A stretch of DNA of 7,177 nucleotides from JAXDJJ01 sp034665745. Lineage in GTDB: Bacteria; Actinomycetota; CADDZG01; WHSQ01. Within the stretch, counting starts at the first letter, position 1. Each line of letters opens with the position of its first letter. The notes under the pieces were generated by a model. That model worked only from the letters and a program-made list of their open reading frames with translations. It was not told the DNA's origin and did no database searches. The translations under genes and the position numbers were made by a program. Below, one piece after another: positions 1 to 6,055 of this stretch. The stretch is taken from positions 1 to 7,177 of the forward strand of contig JAXDJJ010000038.1 of the NCBI GenBank assembly GCA_034665745.1. Reading direction: 5' to 3'.

Positions 1-12
1 GTCCATCAGCCG

Positions 13-2136
13 CTAGCGCTCGATCGCATACGAGTACGAGAACGGATCGGTTGCTATGGGAGCGGTACCGGTGAATATCAGGGTGATCTGGCTCCCTGAC
101 AGGGGCCGAGGGGTGCGCAGCACGAGCCCGTCATCGGTCACTTTGAATGCCCTGCGGGTCAGGGTCTTGCGCACGACGATGTCATCAGAAACAGCCACGA
201 GCTGTATCAGCGGCTTGTTCTTCGCCATCGGTCGGAGCCGCATCCACTTCTTCAGACCGTCCCCACCGAACTTCCAAGCTCGTGGCTTCTTCTCGAACTT
301 CGACGTTCGCCAGATCTTGTGGTCCCCATCGACGAGCTTCACGTTGTCGACCACGTACCCGGCCTCGGAAACCGCTTGGTCGGTGTCATATTCGAAGCGG
401 ATCAGTAGGGGGCCGCCCGCGTACGGGGTCAGGTCCAAGGTGCAGTCCTTCCACCCGTCGGACGTTCCCGTGATCCCGCCGCTCTCAGCGATCGCCCGGT
501 TGTTGCCGTTCGGATCGGCCGCGGTGCCGCCGCACGACGCGGTGTTCACGAACTCCCACGTGTTTCCGTCGTCTTGGGACACACGGACGTACGCGTAGTC
601 CCACCCATCTTCGATGACGTACCACTGCTTGAACTGAAGACTTGGCGCCGTCGCATCGGTGAGGTCCGCCTGCCGTTGCAAGTAGGAGATGAGCTCGTCC
701 CCACGGTTAGACCACGCGAAGAATCCATTCTCGGGCGCGGGTTGTCCGCCGGCCGCAGGGATCACGGCGATCGGATCCTGCATCGTTGCAGTCAAGGTCC
801 CGTAGCTTGGCACCGCGTAGTACTCACCCGCGTACTGATGAACCGTCGCGTCGGCAGCCGATGCATCACCGGTCCCAGCGGTTGCGACCTGAACGTTGCG
901 ATTCGGATAGCCGAACTGTCCGTGGCTCGCTTCCGGCTTATCGATCCGGTTGGCTACGAGATAGTCCTTGAAGACTTTCTTGAAGCCCGCGCTCTTGCCG
1001 TAATAGGACGACAGTTTGTTCAACAGCGAGGTAGGCCGGCTCCTCAGCACTTTAGTGATTCCGGCGGCACCATCTGGAGCCGTCTTGGTCAGGAGCTTGG
1101 CGAGTCCGTAGGCCTCGAGCCGATCGGTGTTGTCCAACTCCGGCGCACCGTAGTGATTGAAGAGGTAGTCGAAGAAGAGGAAGGCCTGACCGTAGTCCTC
1201 GAGTGCACTCCCCCAGTCGAACAGGTGATTGTCGGGCTCAGCTGAATACGCGTCGATGTGTCCCTGGACGATGTCACCGAACCCGTTCACGGCGGCGGCG
1301 ATGTCGGCCATCCCCTCGTTGACCCAAGTCTCTTCGTTGTAGTCGTGAGCGAACTGGATCATGTGGAAGAACTCGTGCGCGAGCACACCGGCATAGGTGT
1401 CATCACCGACGTTAAGGAACAGCGAGTTCATGAAGAACATCTCCGTCTCGTTCGAGAATGGAGATTCGTGTTCGCCATCCCCATTCGGGAACTCGTGCTC
1501 GGAAGAGAAGTACCCCGCCGTGTAGCTCGTACCGGAGCCCGCGTCGATCGGGAAATTCAAGATGCTGATGCGCTTGTCACAGTCCGCGTCGCGCCAGTTG
1601 GAGGGGAGGCCGGGGGCGAGGTTCTGTGCCGGCGAGTCGGGGTTCGGTTCGGTGCCGAAATAGCTGCGGTCGATGTCATAGATCGCGTCCCACTTCTCGA
1701 GACCGGTCTCGGCTTCGGCCTGAGTTACGAAGCCACCCTCCGGTGCAGCGGGGGCCGGGCCCACATAGAACTCACGCTGCACCCACATGTATCCATGAGG
1801 GGATTTGGCGGCGAGCACCGCGGTGATCTCGACGTTGCCTGCTTGCGACTGAGACACCCAGAAGGTCCGTTCGGCACCGACGTCGTACTCCGGCGGAGGG
1901 GTGCAGCCTTTGTGCCCATAGTCCCCATCGGTCTGTTGCATCCGCGAACCGAGATCCTCCTGGCGGGCGACGAAGCGATCCGCCTGTTGGACCGCCGGAT
2001 AAGACAGGTGCCCCTGCAGGTAGTCATTGAAGCTGACCTCCGACACCGCGCCTGGGGCACGGGCGGCAGGGGAAACGGCGGCCGTGCCCAGAACGACGGC
2101 AACCGCTGACAACAACACGAGCGAACGCTTGATCAA
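13..2136 (-). CDS. Secreted zinc metalloprotease, HEFFH gluzincin-like, with immune-inhibitor-A-type C-terminal domain
   Basis: 707 residues, predicted exported endopeptidase. Residues 1-27 are a Sec signal peptide: KR at 3-4, a hydrophobic core, and a likely cut after the ARA at 25-27. The catalytic motif HEFFH is at 254-258; with WVNEGMAD at 271-278 it suggests zinc ligands H254, H258 and E274, with E255 as the general base. That spacing is gluzincin-like (thermolysin or M30 style). Residues of about 500-605 resemble the MAM-like domain after the catalytic domain in M6 immune inhibitor A proteases: GWDYAYVRVS at 511-520, DDGNTW, GW..C.LDLTPYAG, and GYVVDNVK at 593-600. The last 100 residues are not recognised. 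C78, C186, C535 and C565 could form disulfides. The start is TTG at 2136, with a GAGGGG Shine-Dalgarno-like run about 5 nt upstream; no better start precedes the signal peptide. The gene is divergent from the superoxide dismutase. Substrate unknown; the exact peptidase family is uncertain. Confidence 0.88.
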   Translation of the reverse strand: MIKRSLVLLSAVAVVLGTAAVSPAARAPGAVSEVSFNDYLQGHLSYPAVQQADRFVARQEDLGSRMQQTDGDYGHKGCTPPPEYDVGAERTFWVSQSQAGNVEITAVLAAKSPHGYMWVQREFYVGPAPAAPEGGFVTQAEAETGLEKWDAIYDIDRSYFGTEPNPDSPAQNLAPGLPSNWRDADCDKRISILNFPIDAGSGTSYTAGYFSSEHEFPNGDGEHESPFSNETEMFFMNSLFLNVGDDTYAGVLAHEFFHMIQFAHDYNEETWVNEGMADIAAAVNGFGDIVQGHIDAYSAEPDNHLFDWGSALEDYGQAFLFFDYLFNHYGAPELDNTDRLEAYGLAKLLTKTAPDGAAGITKVLRSRPTSLLNKLSSYYGKSAGFKKVFKDYLVANRIDKPEASHGQFGYPNRNVQVATAGTGDASAADATVHQYAGEYYAVPSYGTLTATMQDPIAVIPAAGGQPAPENGFFAWSNRGDELISYLQRQADLTDATAPSLQFKQWYVIEDGWDYAYVRVSQDDGNTWEFVNTASCGGTAADPNGNNRAIAESGGITGTSDGWKDCTLDLTPYAGGPLLIRFEYDTDQAVSEAGYVVDNVKLVDGDHKIWRTSKFEKKPRAWKFGGDGLKKWMRLRPMAKNKPLIQLVAVSDDIVVRKTLTRRAFKVTDDGLVLRTPRPLSGSQITLIFTGTAPIATDPFSYSYAIER

Positions 2137-2170
2137 TGAACCCCCTCAGTGAACGGCAACGACTCCCAAG

Positions 2171-2239
2171 GCTTACCCATCACAGCCCTTATCCACCCAG
2201 GGATTGTCTGAGACCCCCTTGTGGTTGTGATGGGTAGGC
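2171..2239. promoter_or_regulatory. Inverted repeat in the divergent protease/sodA promoter region
   Basis: TACCCATCACA at 2174-2184 is matched exactly, inverted, by TGTGATGGGTA at 2226-2236. The arms extend to 14 positions (2171-2184 and 2226-2239) with a single difference, leaving a 41-nt middle. The same motif, TGTGATGGGTARGC, therefore points towards each divergent gene. It ends 34 nt before the protease start and 38 nt before the superoxide dismutase start. This symmetry suggests either two copies of one promoter or operator element, or a binding site for a shared regulator. TAGGCT and TAAGCC inside the arms may act as -10 elements. I see no convincing -35 hexamer, so the promoters themselves are not placed. 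Confidence 0.5.
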
Positions 2240-2264
2240 TCAAGGAACAACTGTCAAAGCACCT

Positions 2265-2272
2265 GAAAGGAG
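2265..2272 (+). promoter_or_regulatory. Ribosome binding site of sodA
   Basis: GAAAGGAG, 5 nt before the ATG at 2278. It selects that ATG over the in-frame GTG at 2221, which would add 19 residues with no counterpart in the family. Confidence 0.8.
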
Positions 2273-2277
2273 CAGCG

Positions 2278-2892
2278 ATGCCCTACTCATTGCCGGATCT
2301 CCCCTATGACTATTCGGCGCTGGAACCACATGTAGACGCCAAGACGATGGAGATCCACCATTCCAAGCACCACCAGACCTACGTCGACAAGCTGAATGCC
2401 GCTATCGATGGCACGGGTCTGGACGAGAAGTACCCGAACGTGGACGACCTGGTCCGCAACATCGGCGAGGTCACCGATGAGACCACCAAGAAGATGGTCC
2501 GCAACCATGGTGGCGGACACTCGAACCACAGCATCTTCTGGACGATCATGTCGTCGGACGGTGGCGGTGATCCCAGCGGAGATGTTGCTTCTGCGATCGA
2601 CTCCTCGTTCGGATCGTTCAAGGAGTTCCAGGAGAAGTTCAACCTTGCGGCGACGAACCACTTCGGTTCTGGGTGGGCGTGGCTCGTGTCCAAGGGCGGC
2701 AACCTCGACGTCATCAGCTTGCCGAACCAGGACTCACCTCTGATGGATGGTGCGTTCCCTCTCCTCGGTCTCGATGTCTGGGAGCACGCGTACTACCTGA
2801 AGTACCAGAACAAGAGGCCCGATTACATCGAGGCGTGGTGGAACGTCGTCAACTGGGACGCCGTGAACACACGGTTCGGTCAGGCCAAGTGA
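2278..2892 (+). CDS. sodA: Superoxide dismutase, manganese type
   Basis: 204 residues, the usual length for this cytosolic enzyme, which converts superoxide to oxygen and hydrogen peroxide. The N-terminal helical domain has IHHSKHHQTYVDKLN at 26-40, and the C-terminal domain has DVWEHAYY at 166-173. Metal ligands are H27, H84, D166 and H170, with second-sphere Y35. Metal type can be read from the glutamine: GGGHSNHSIFW at 78-88 lacks the iron-enzyme Gln there, and SLPNQDSPLM at 147-156 supplies Q151, the manganese-enzyme position. This favours Mn, although cambialistic use cannot be excluded. An in-frame GTG lies upstream at 2221, but the ATG at 2278 is preferred because GAAAGGAG at 2265-2272 sits 5 nt upstream and the family N-terminus begins there. 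The gene stands alone, divergent from the protease, and ends at a strong terminator. Confidence 0.97.
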   Translation: MPYSLPDLPYDYSALEPHVDAKTMEIHHSKHHQTYVDKLNAAIDGTGLDEKYPNVDDLVRNIGEVTDETTKKMVRNHGGGHSNHSIFWTIMSSDGGGDPSGDVASAIDSSFGSFKEFQEKFNLAATNHFGSGWAWLVSKGGNLDVISLPNQDSPLMDGAFPLLGLDVWEHAYYLKYQNKRPDYIEAWWNVVNWDAVNTRFGQAK

Positions 2893-2910
2893 TCTAACGG
2901 TTCACAAAAG

Positions 2911-2947
2911 AAGGAGGCCGGGCAAGGTGCCCGGCCTCCTTTGTTTT
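2911..2947. terminator. Bidirectional terminator between sodA and the convergent secreted-protein gene
   Basis: A perfect 13-bp GC-rich stem (2911-2923 with 2929-2941) has a 5-nt loop, AAGGT. It is followed on the plus strand by TTGTTTT. Read on the minus strand, the stem is followed by TTCTTTTG. It can therefore end sodA transcripts from the left and the 2966-3616 gene from the right. The core GGCCGGGC recurs in the two other hairpin terminators of this window. Confidence 0.9.
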
Positions 2948-2965
2948 GGTTGAACGATGTTGGTG

Positions 2966-3616
2966 TTAGCTGCACTTGCTCCCGGAAGCGGGGGTGCAAC
3001 TAAGGGCGATGTTGGACTCGTAGCCCGCACCGTCGTACAGAACCCGGACCTGGTACGGGTTCGCAGGAGCACCAGGGATCGAAAGCATCATCACGAGTGT
3101 TCCAACCGCTTTGAAGTTCACGTTCTCGAACTTCACCTCGGTCACGCCGGGGCCCGGCGGCACATCGACGATCGCCGACGCAACGGGCGGTACGAATCCG
3201 GTGGATCCAACGGTACTGTCACAACCGCCGGTGCCATCGGGGAACACATCGACCTGCATCTTCGCGGCAGGGCTTCCGATCGTGTTCAAGGTGATCGTGA
3301 GATCGCCCTTGACCGTGCCGGACAGAGGTCCCTTCCATGTCGGAAGCAACGCGTTGCCGCTACAGGTGGTGTTAGGCCCGGCGATGTAGTTCGTTACGAA
3401 CATCGACTTCGGAGTCGCGGCGGACGGCTTGGTCGTGTCCATCGCCATGAACAAACCACCCGAGACGTTGTCGGGCAGGTCGGCCTCGCCCACATCTGAG
3501 GTGCCGTGGAGGTAGAGGGTCGTAGCAACAGGCTTTGCCTTCTTCTTGGCGTCGGCGGTCGCGATGGAACCCACGATCAGCCCGAGAGCCAAGAACAGAA
3601 CGAAGAATCGCTTCAT
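2966..3616 (-). CDS. Small secreted four-cysteine protein, 'YLHGT' paralogue 1
   Basis: 216 residues, function not recognised. Residues 1-23 are a Sec signal peptide (MKRFFVLFLALGLIVG..., ending ATADA); cleavage after A23 gives a mature protein starting KKKAKP. There is no other membrane segment and no lipobox, so it should be exported and soluble or held loosely at the surface. It aligns along its length with the protein at 3742-4377: TLYLHGT at 33-39, MDTTKP at 59-64, LPTW at 91-94, GTVKGD at 100-105, ENVNFKA at 164-170, and a CTPASGSKC end. Its four cysteines (85, 132, 207, 215) all have partners there, suggesting two disulfides. An upstream in-frame ATG at 3688 is rejected because it would bury the signal peptide; ATG 3616 has AAGGAG 6 nt upstream. 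It converges on sodA. No catalytic motif is visible. Confidence 0.88.
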   Translation of the reverse strand: MKRFFVLFLALGLIVGSIATADAKKKAKPVATTLYLHGTSDVGEADLPDNVSGGLFMAMDTTKPSAATPKSMFVTNYIAGPNTTCSGNALLPTWKGPLSGTVKGDLTITLNTIGSPAAKMQVDVFPDGTGGCDSTVGSTGFVPPVASAIVDVPPGPGVTEVKFENVNFKAVGTLVMMLSIPGAPANPYQVRVLYDGAGYESNIALSCTPASGSKCS

Positions 3617-3622
3617 CGGTTT

Positions 3623-3628
3623 CTCCTT
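3623..3628 (-). promoter_or_regulatory. Ribosome binding site that sets the start of the 2966-3616 gene
   Basis: On the minus strand this is AAGGAG, 6 nt before ATG 3616. A CTCCTT copy lies immediately upstream (3630-3635), complementary to the Shine-Dalgarno with only one base between them. A short hairpin could weakly mask the site. The position excludes the upstream ATG at 3688. Confidence 0.75.
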
Positions 3629-3690
3629 CAAGGAGGGATTGAACTGTTGGGATGAAGGTTCGCCTCGAGGGAACCGAATCCTCCACATAG

Positions 3691-3720
3691 AAAAGGGGCC
3701 GGACTTTCGCCCGGCCCCCC
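3691..3720 (-). terminator. Hairpin terminator of the 3742-4377 gene
   Basis: In the minus-strand RNA, 3695-3704 and 3709-3718 form a 10-bp stem closed by a GAAA tetraloop and followed by UUUU. One pair is G-U on the minus strand but would be an A-C mismatch on the plus strand. That points to use by the minus-strand gene ending at 3742. It separates the two YLHGT paralogues into different transcripts, so the 2966-3616 gene needs its own promoter within about 75 nt. I could not place that promoter confidently. Confidence 0.82.
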
Positions 3721-3741
3721 GTGTTTCGAGAAAAGGTTCGG

Positions 3742-4377
3742 CTAGACGCAGCTGCGACCGCTCGATGGGATACAGGTGAACTGGATCGATGACGCGTAAT
3801 CGGCGGCGTCGTAGAGGAGACGGCCGGGGTTAGGACCGGTCGGTCGTAGTTGCAGCATCACGATGCCGTGCGCCTTGAAGTTCACATCCTCGATCGTCGC
3901 CTCGGTCAGTCCAGCGCCGGGCGCAAGATCCACGACCGTGCTCACGGTCGGTTCGGGATAGGTCCCGGTCGACGTGTCATTGCTCGCGCACGCCTGGCTC
4001 CCGACGTCGGCCCAGATCTGAACCTCAACCGCGCGCGGCCCGTTGATCGAGTAAAGGCTGATCTTGATGTCGCCCTTGACCGTCCCAGTCAGCCCAGAGG
4101 TCCACACTGGGAGGATGAACATCCCCGCGCAGTCGTTCCAGGGCGTCCCTCGCCATGCAGACAAGCCCCACGACTTTGGTGCGGCGCCGTCGGGTTTCGT
4201 GGTGTCCATCTTGTTGTAGGCGGCGCCGAAGTTGTTCCCCATGTCGACCTCGCCGAGCATCTCGGTCCCGTGCAGATACATCGTGACCTTCGTCGGCTTG
4301 GGTGCCTTGGCCTCAGCGTGCACCAAGCTGCCGGCCATGAGGCCGACGATCATCGCTAGAACCACCAGTCGTTTCAT
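3742..4377 (-). CDS. Small secreted four-cysteine protein, 'YLHGT' paralogue 2
   Basis: 211 residues, function not recognised. Residues 1-23 form a Sec signal peptide ending VHAEA, giving a mature start of KAPKPTK. It is a tandem paralogue of the 2966-3616 protein. Shared blocks are MYLHGT at 33-38, MDTTKP at 57-62, PKSW, C83, LPVW at 89-92, GTVKGDIKISL at 98-108, VVDLAPGAGLTEA at 148-160, EDVNFKAHG at 163-171, LLYDAADY at 187-194, and CIPSSGRSC at 202-210. Its four cysteines (83, 130, 202, 210) correspond to those of the paralogue. The repeated short hydrophobic strands suggest a beta-rich extracellular fold, which is inference. The start is ATG 4377, with AAGGAG at 4384-4389 six nt upstream. 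An 18-bp palindrome lies just beyond the ribosome binding site, and a hairpin terminator follows the stop. A zinc or sugar-binding role cannot be claimed from the sequence. Confidence 0.88.
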   Translation of the reverse strand: MKRLVVLAMIVGLMAGSLVHAEAKAPKPTKVTMYLHGTEMLGEVDMGNNFGAAYNKMDTTKPDGAAPKSWGLSAWRGTPWNDCAGMFILPVWTSGLTGTVKGDIKISLYSINGPRAVEVQIWADVGSQACASNDTSTGTYPEPTVSTVVDLAPGAGLTEATIEDVNFKAHGIVMLQLRPTGPNPGRLLYDAADYASSIQFTCIPSSGRSCV

Positions 4378-4395
4378 GTCTTGCTCCTTCTAGAG

Positions 4396-4413
4396 GTCCC
4401 GATCGATCGGGAC
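4396..4413. promoter_or_regulatory. Perfect 18-bp palindrome upstream of the 3742-4377 gene
   Basis: GTCCCGATCGATCGGGAC is its own reverse complement over all 18 bases. It lies 18 nt upstream of the ATG at 4377, just beyond the AAGGAG site. As DNA it could be an operator for a dimeric repressor. As RNA in the 5' leader it could fold into a hairpin next to the ribosome binding site. No other copy is seen in the window. Confidence 0.5.
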
Positions 4414-4475
4414 GAAAGAACCTTTAGAGAAGTCTTCGACCTGATGGTGCTTCAACCCTCCTGGGCCACAACGAG

Positions 4476-4505
4476 AAGAGGCCGGGCTTTCGCCCGGCCC
4501 CTCTT
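4476..4505 (-). terminator. Hairpin terminator of the 4521-4979 gene
   Basis: On the minus strand GGCCGGGC and GCCCGGCC (4480-4499) pair as 8 bp around a GAAA tetraloop. AAGA/TCTT extends the stem past a two-base bulge. The following TCTTCTCGTT is only a modest U-tract. The core closely matches the hairpin at 3695-3718. It should end the two-gene transcript that begins upstream of 5445. Confidence 0.75.
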
Positions 4506-4520
4506 ATTGAAGCCTCGGTG

Positions 4521-4979
4521 TTACGGAAGGTTCGAGAAAGTTGCCGTGACCTTGCCGGTGGTTCCGGCAGCGGGGACACATCCGGCTATGCCCGGGTCCG
4601 GGGTAACACCGACCCAGAAGTGGAGGTCCGTGCCCTCGGGGATCGACAGAGGAGCGTCGGTCTTGCCACAGAAGGAACCGAAGATCGTGTCGTCGGTGTT
4701 GTCGCCATCCGTGTCTGCCTGAACCGAGACGTAAACCGGTTGACCGGTCTGGTCGGTGACCTCAGCAGAGACGTACGTTTCGCCGATACCCGAGATCAAG
4801 GAGACGCAACCCACAGCGCCGCTCGAGCTGCACGTTCCGACGAGAAGGAGAGACGGAGCGTCATAGGTTCCTTCTGCGACGCGCGTGATCTTCTTTACCT
4901 TCTTCTTCTTCGCTTCGGCGGTAGCAAGCGAACCGAAGACCAGACCTATAACCATCATCAGTACGAGGATGCGTTTCAT
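4521..4979 (-). CDS. Small secreted protein, 'GTYD/DTDGD' paralogue 1
   Basis: 152 residues, function not recognised. The signal peptide is residues 1-23, ending LATAEA, and the mature protein begins with a strongly basic stretch, KKKKVKKITR. The body is a single domain of about 120 residues with alternating hydrophobic and polar strands, probably beta-rich. Landmarks are EGTYDAP at 36-42, ETYVSAEV at 67-74, an aspartate-rich loop DTDGDNTDD at 89-97, FCG at 103-105, and KVTATFS at 143-149. The loop resembles calcium-binding loops of the DxDxDG kind, but binding is inferred. C50 and C58 are extra; C104 and C134 align with the cysteines of the neighbour at 5008-5445. The start is ATG 4979, with AAGGAG at 4986-4991 six nt upstream. 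Only 28 nt without a hairpin separate it from the upstream gene, so the two are probably one operon. Confidence 0.87.
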   Translation of the reverse strand: MKRILVLMMVIGLVFGSLATAEAKKKKVKKITRVAEGTYDAPSLLLVGTCSSSGAVGCVSLISGIGETYVSAEVTDQTGQPVYVSVQADTDGDNTDDTIFGSFCGKTDAPLSIPEGTDLHFWVGVTPDPGIAGCVPAAGTTGKVTATFSNLP

Positions 4980-5007
4980 CTATCTCTCCTTAGCTTGTGT
5001 TGTGTGC

Positions 5008-5445
5008 TTAAGAACTAGGTGTGGCCGAGAAGGTCGCAGTAACGGTCCCCGAGGTGGAGAAGCCGGCACAGAACGGACTCGGCAGCGCCCACATGAAAAC
5101 CGTGATGGTCGTGTTCGGAGGGACCTGAAGATCCTTCGCTTCAGGACCGCACACCGTGACTCCGGTGTCGCTGACGCCGTCACCATCGGTGTCCCAGCTG
5201 AAGTCGCCGTATGGCATCGGGCTGACGCCGTCTTCGATCTTGATGCTCATGTAGGTGTTGGTCGCGCTCGACACGAACGACAGGCCACCGGCGGCGAGAC
5301 CTACACCGGCAGTACCGATCGCAGGCTGGTCGTACGTGCCCGTCATCGTGTAGGGCTTGGGAGCCTTCTTCTTCTTCGCCTCGGCAGTCGCAACCGAACC
5401 GACCACGAGACCGAAGATCATCATCAACACGAGGAAACGCTTCAT
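5008..5445 (-). CDS. Small secreted protein, 'GTYD/DTDGD' paralogue 2
   Basis: 145 residues, function not recognised. The signal peptide (MKRFLVLMMIFGLVVG..., ending ATAEA at 19-23) precedes a KKKKAPKP mature start. The domain matches the protein at 4521-4979: TGTYDQP at 35-41, NTYMSIKI at 63-70, the aspartate loop DTDGDGVSD at 85-93, CG at 99-100, L.VPPNT, C126, and GTVTATFS at 133-140. The pair C99 and C126 probably forms a disulfide. Two ATGs are possible. ATG 5451 lies only 1 nt from the AGGAG at 5453-5457, whereas ATG 5445 lies 7 nt away and gives the MKR start of the three paralogues, so 5445 is chosen. It is the likely first gene of a two-gene operon. No enzyme motif is present; an adhesion or binding domain is possible but unproven. 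Confidence 0.87.
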   Translation of the reverse strand: MKRFLVLMMIFGLVVGSVATAEAKKKKAPKPYTMTGTYDQPAIGTAGVGLAAGGLSFVSSATNTYMSIKIEDGVSPMPYGDFSWDTDGDGVSDTGVTVCGPEAKDLQVPPNTTITVFMWALPSPFCAGFSTSGTVTATFSATPSS

Positions 5446-5452
5446 GAACATG

Positions 5453-5457
5453 CTCCT
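5453..5457 (-). promoter_or_regulatory. Ribosome binding site deciding the start of the 5008-5445 gene
   Basis: AGGAG on the minus strand, 7 nt from ATG 5445 but only 1 nt from ATG 5451. The 6-7 nt spacing matches the three paralogous genes, favouring 5445. Confidence 0.75.
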
Positions 5458-5550
5458 GTCAGAAATTTTCCTTGGAGCATGGTTCGCCTGAAGGGGCGCG
5501 GTTCCTGCCCCCGAACGCCCTCGTGACCAGAAGTCGCCAACCGTGAGTGG

Positions 5551-6045
5551 CTAGATGTCCTGTTCTGTCACGACTTCGATGCCGTTCTGGGTCAACAACG
5601 CGGTCGTAACTCCATCGCCTTCGATCCGCGAACGCGAGAAGGTTCCGTCGTAGATGACGCCCTTCCCGCACGAAGGACTGCGCGCTTTGAGGATCGCACG
5701 CGTGACGCCGGCGGCCTGTGCTGCTTCGAGTGCACGTTGAGCTCCAGCGAGATAGACGTGGGTGACGTCGACCCCGTCTTTCGTCATCACCCGGGCCCTT
5801 CCGGCGATGACATCGTGGCCGTCCCCGCCCACGATCTCTGCCGGCGGCCGAGGGGTCGGCAGGCCCCCGTCCTCCTCGGGACACACCTGGACCGCTCGGC
5901 CCTCGGCTACCAGGCGAGCTACCTCGGACGTCTCGTTGGCCTCCCCGTCGTAGCGGCAGGCACACCCGGCAAGGCAGGCCGATACCAGAACGAGGTCGGT
6001 TCGTACTTCCGGTAGTGGAAGGTCAACTTTTGGGGTGATTTCCAT
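5551..6045 (-). CDS. DUF523 / TudS-type iron-sulfur desulfurase
   Basis: 164 residues, a cytosolic single-domain DUF523 protein of usual length. The family includes TudS, a 2-thiouracil desulfurase that uses a [4Fe-4S] cluster held by three cysteines to remove sulfur from thiolated pyrimidines; this member's substrate is not established. Family motifs are present in order: VSACLAGCACRYDG at 21-34, VCPEEDGGLPTPRPPAEI at 54-71, KARSPSCGKGVIYDG at 120-134, and GDGVTTALLTQNGIEV at 143-158. Candidate cluster ligands are among C24, C28, C30, C55 and C126; C28 adds a cysteine inside the usual CLxGxxCRYDG motif. There is no fused DUF1722 domain. The start is ATG 6045, preceded directly by an in-frame TAG, so it is the only ATG available. 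No Shine-Dalgarno is seen, so the mRNA may be nearly leaderless. It is divergent from the sigma factor gene. Confidence 0.92.
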   Translation of the reverse strand: MEITPKVDLPLPEVRTDLVLVSACLAGCACRYDGEANETSEVARLVAEGRAVQVCPEEDGGLPTPRPPAEIVGGDGHDVIAGRARVMTKDGVDVTHVYLAGAQRALEAAQAAGVTRAILKARSPSCGKGVIYDGTFSRSRIEGDGVTTALLTQNGIEVVTEQDI

Positions 6046-6055
6046 CTAGGAGACA

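Noticed and set aside
1258..2109. A 283-codon open frame on the plus strand
   Set aside because: It lies opposite the protease, which has a signal peptide, an HEFFH site and a complete domain order. The antisense frame shows no motif and is a by-product of high GC.
2221..2277. N-terminal extension of the superoxide dismutase from GTG 2221
   Set aside because: The ATG at 2278 has a well-placed GAAAGGAG, and the family N-terminus starts there. The extension also overlaps the inverted repeat of the promoter region.
3617..3688. N-terminal extension of the 2966-3616 protein from ATG 3688
   Set aside because: It would place 24 residues before the signal peptide and run over the AAGGAG site of ATG 3616.
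3617..3690. Promoter of the 2966-3616 gene
   Set aside because: A promoter is expected after the terminator, but I found no pair of hexamers with acceptable match and spacing.
5479..5520. A terminator between the desulfurase gene and the 5008-5445 gene
   Set aside because: Only a 5-bp GGGGC/GCCCC stem with a 9-nt loop and no U-run is visible, so read-through cannot be excluded.
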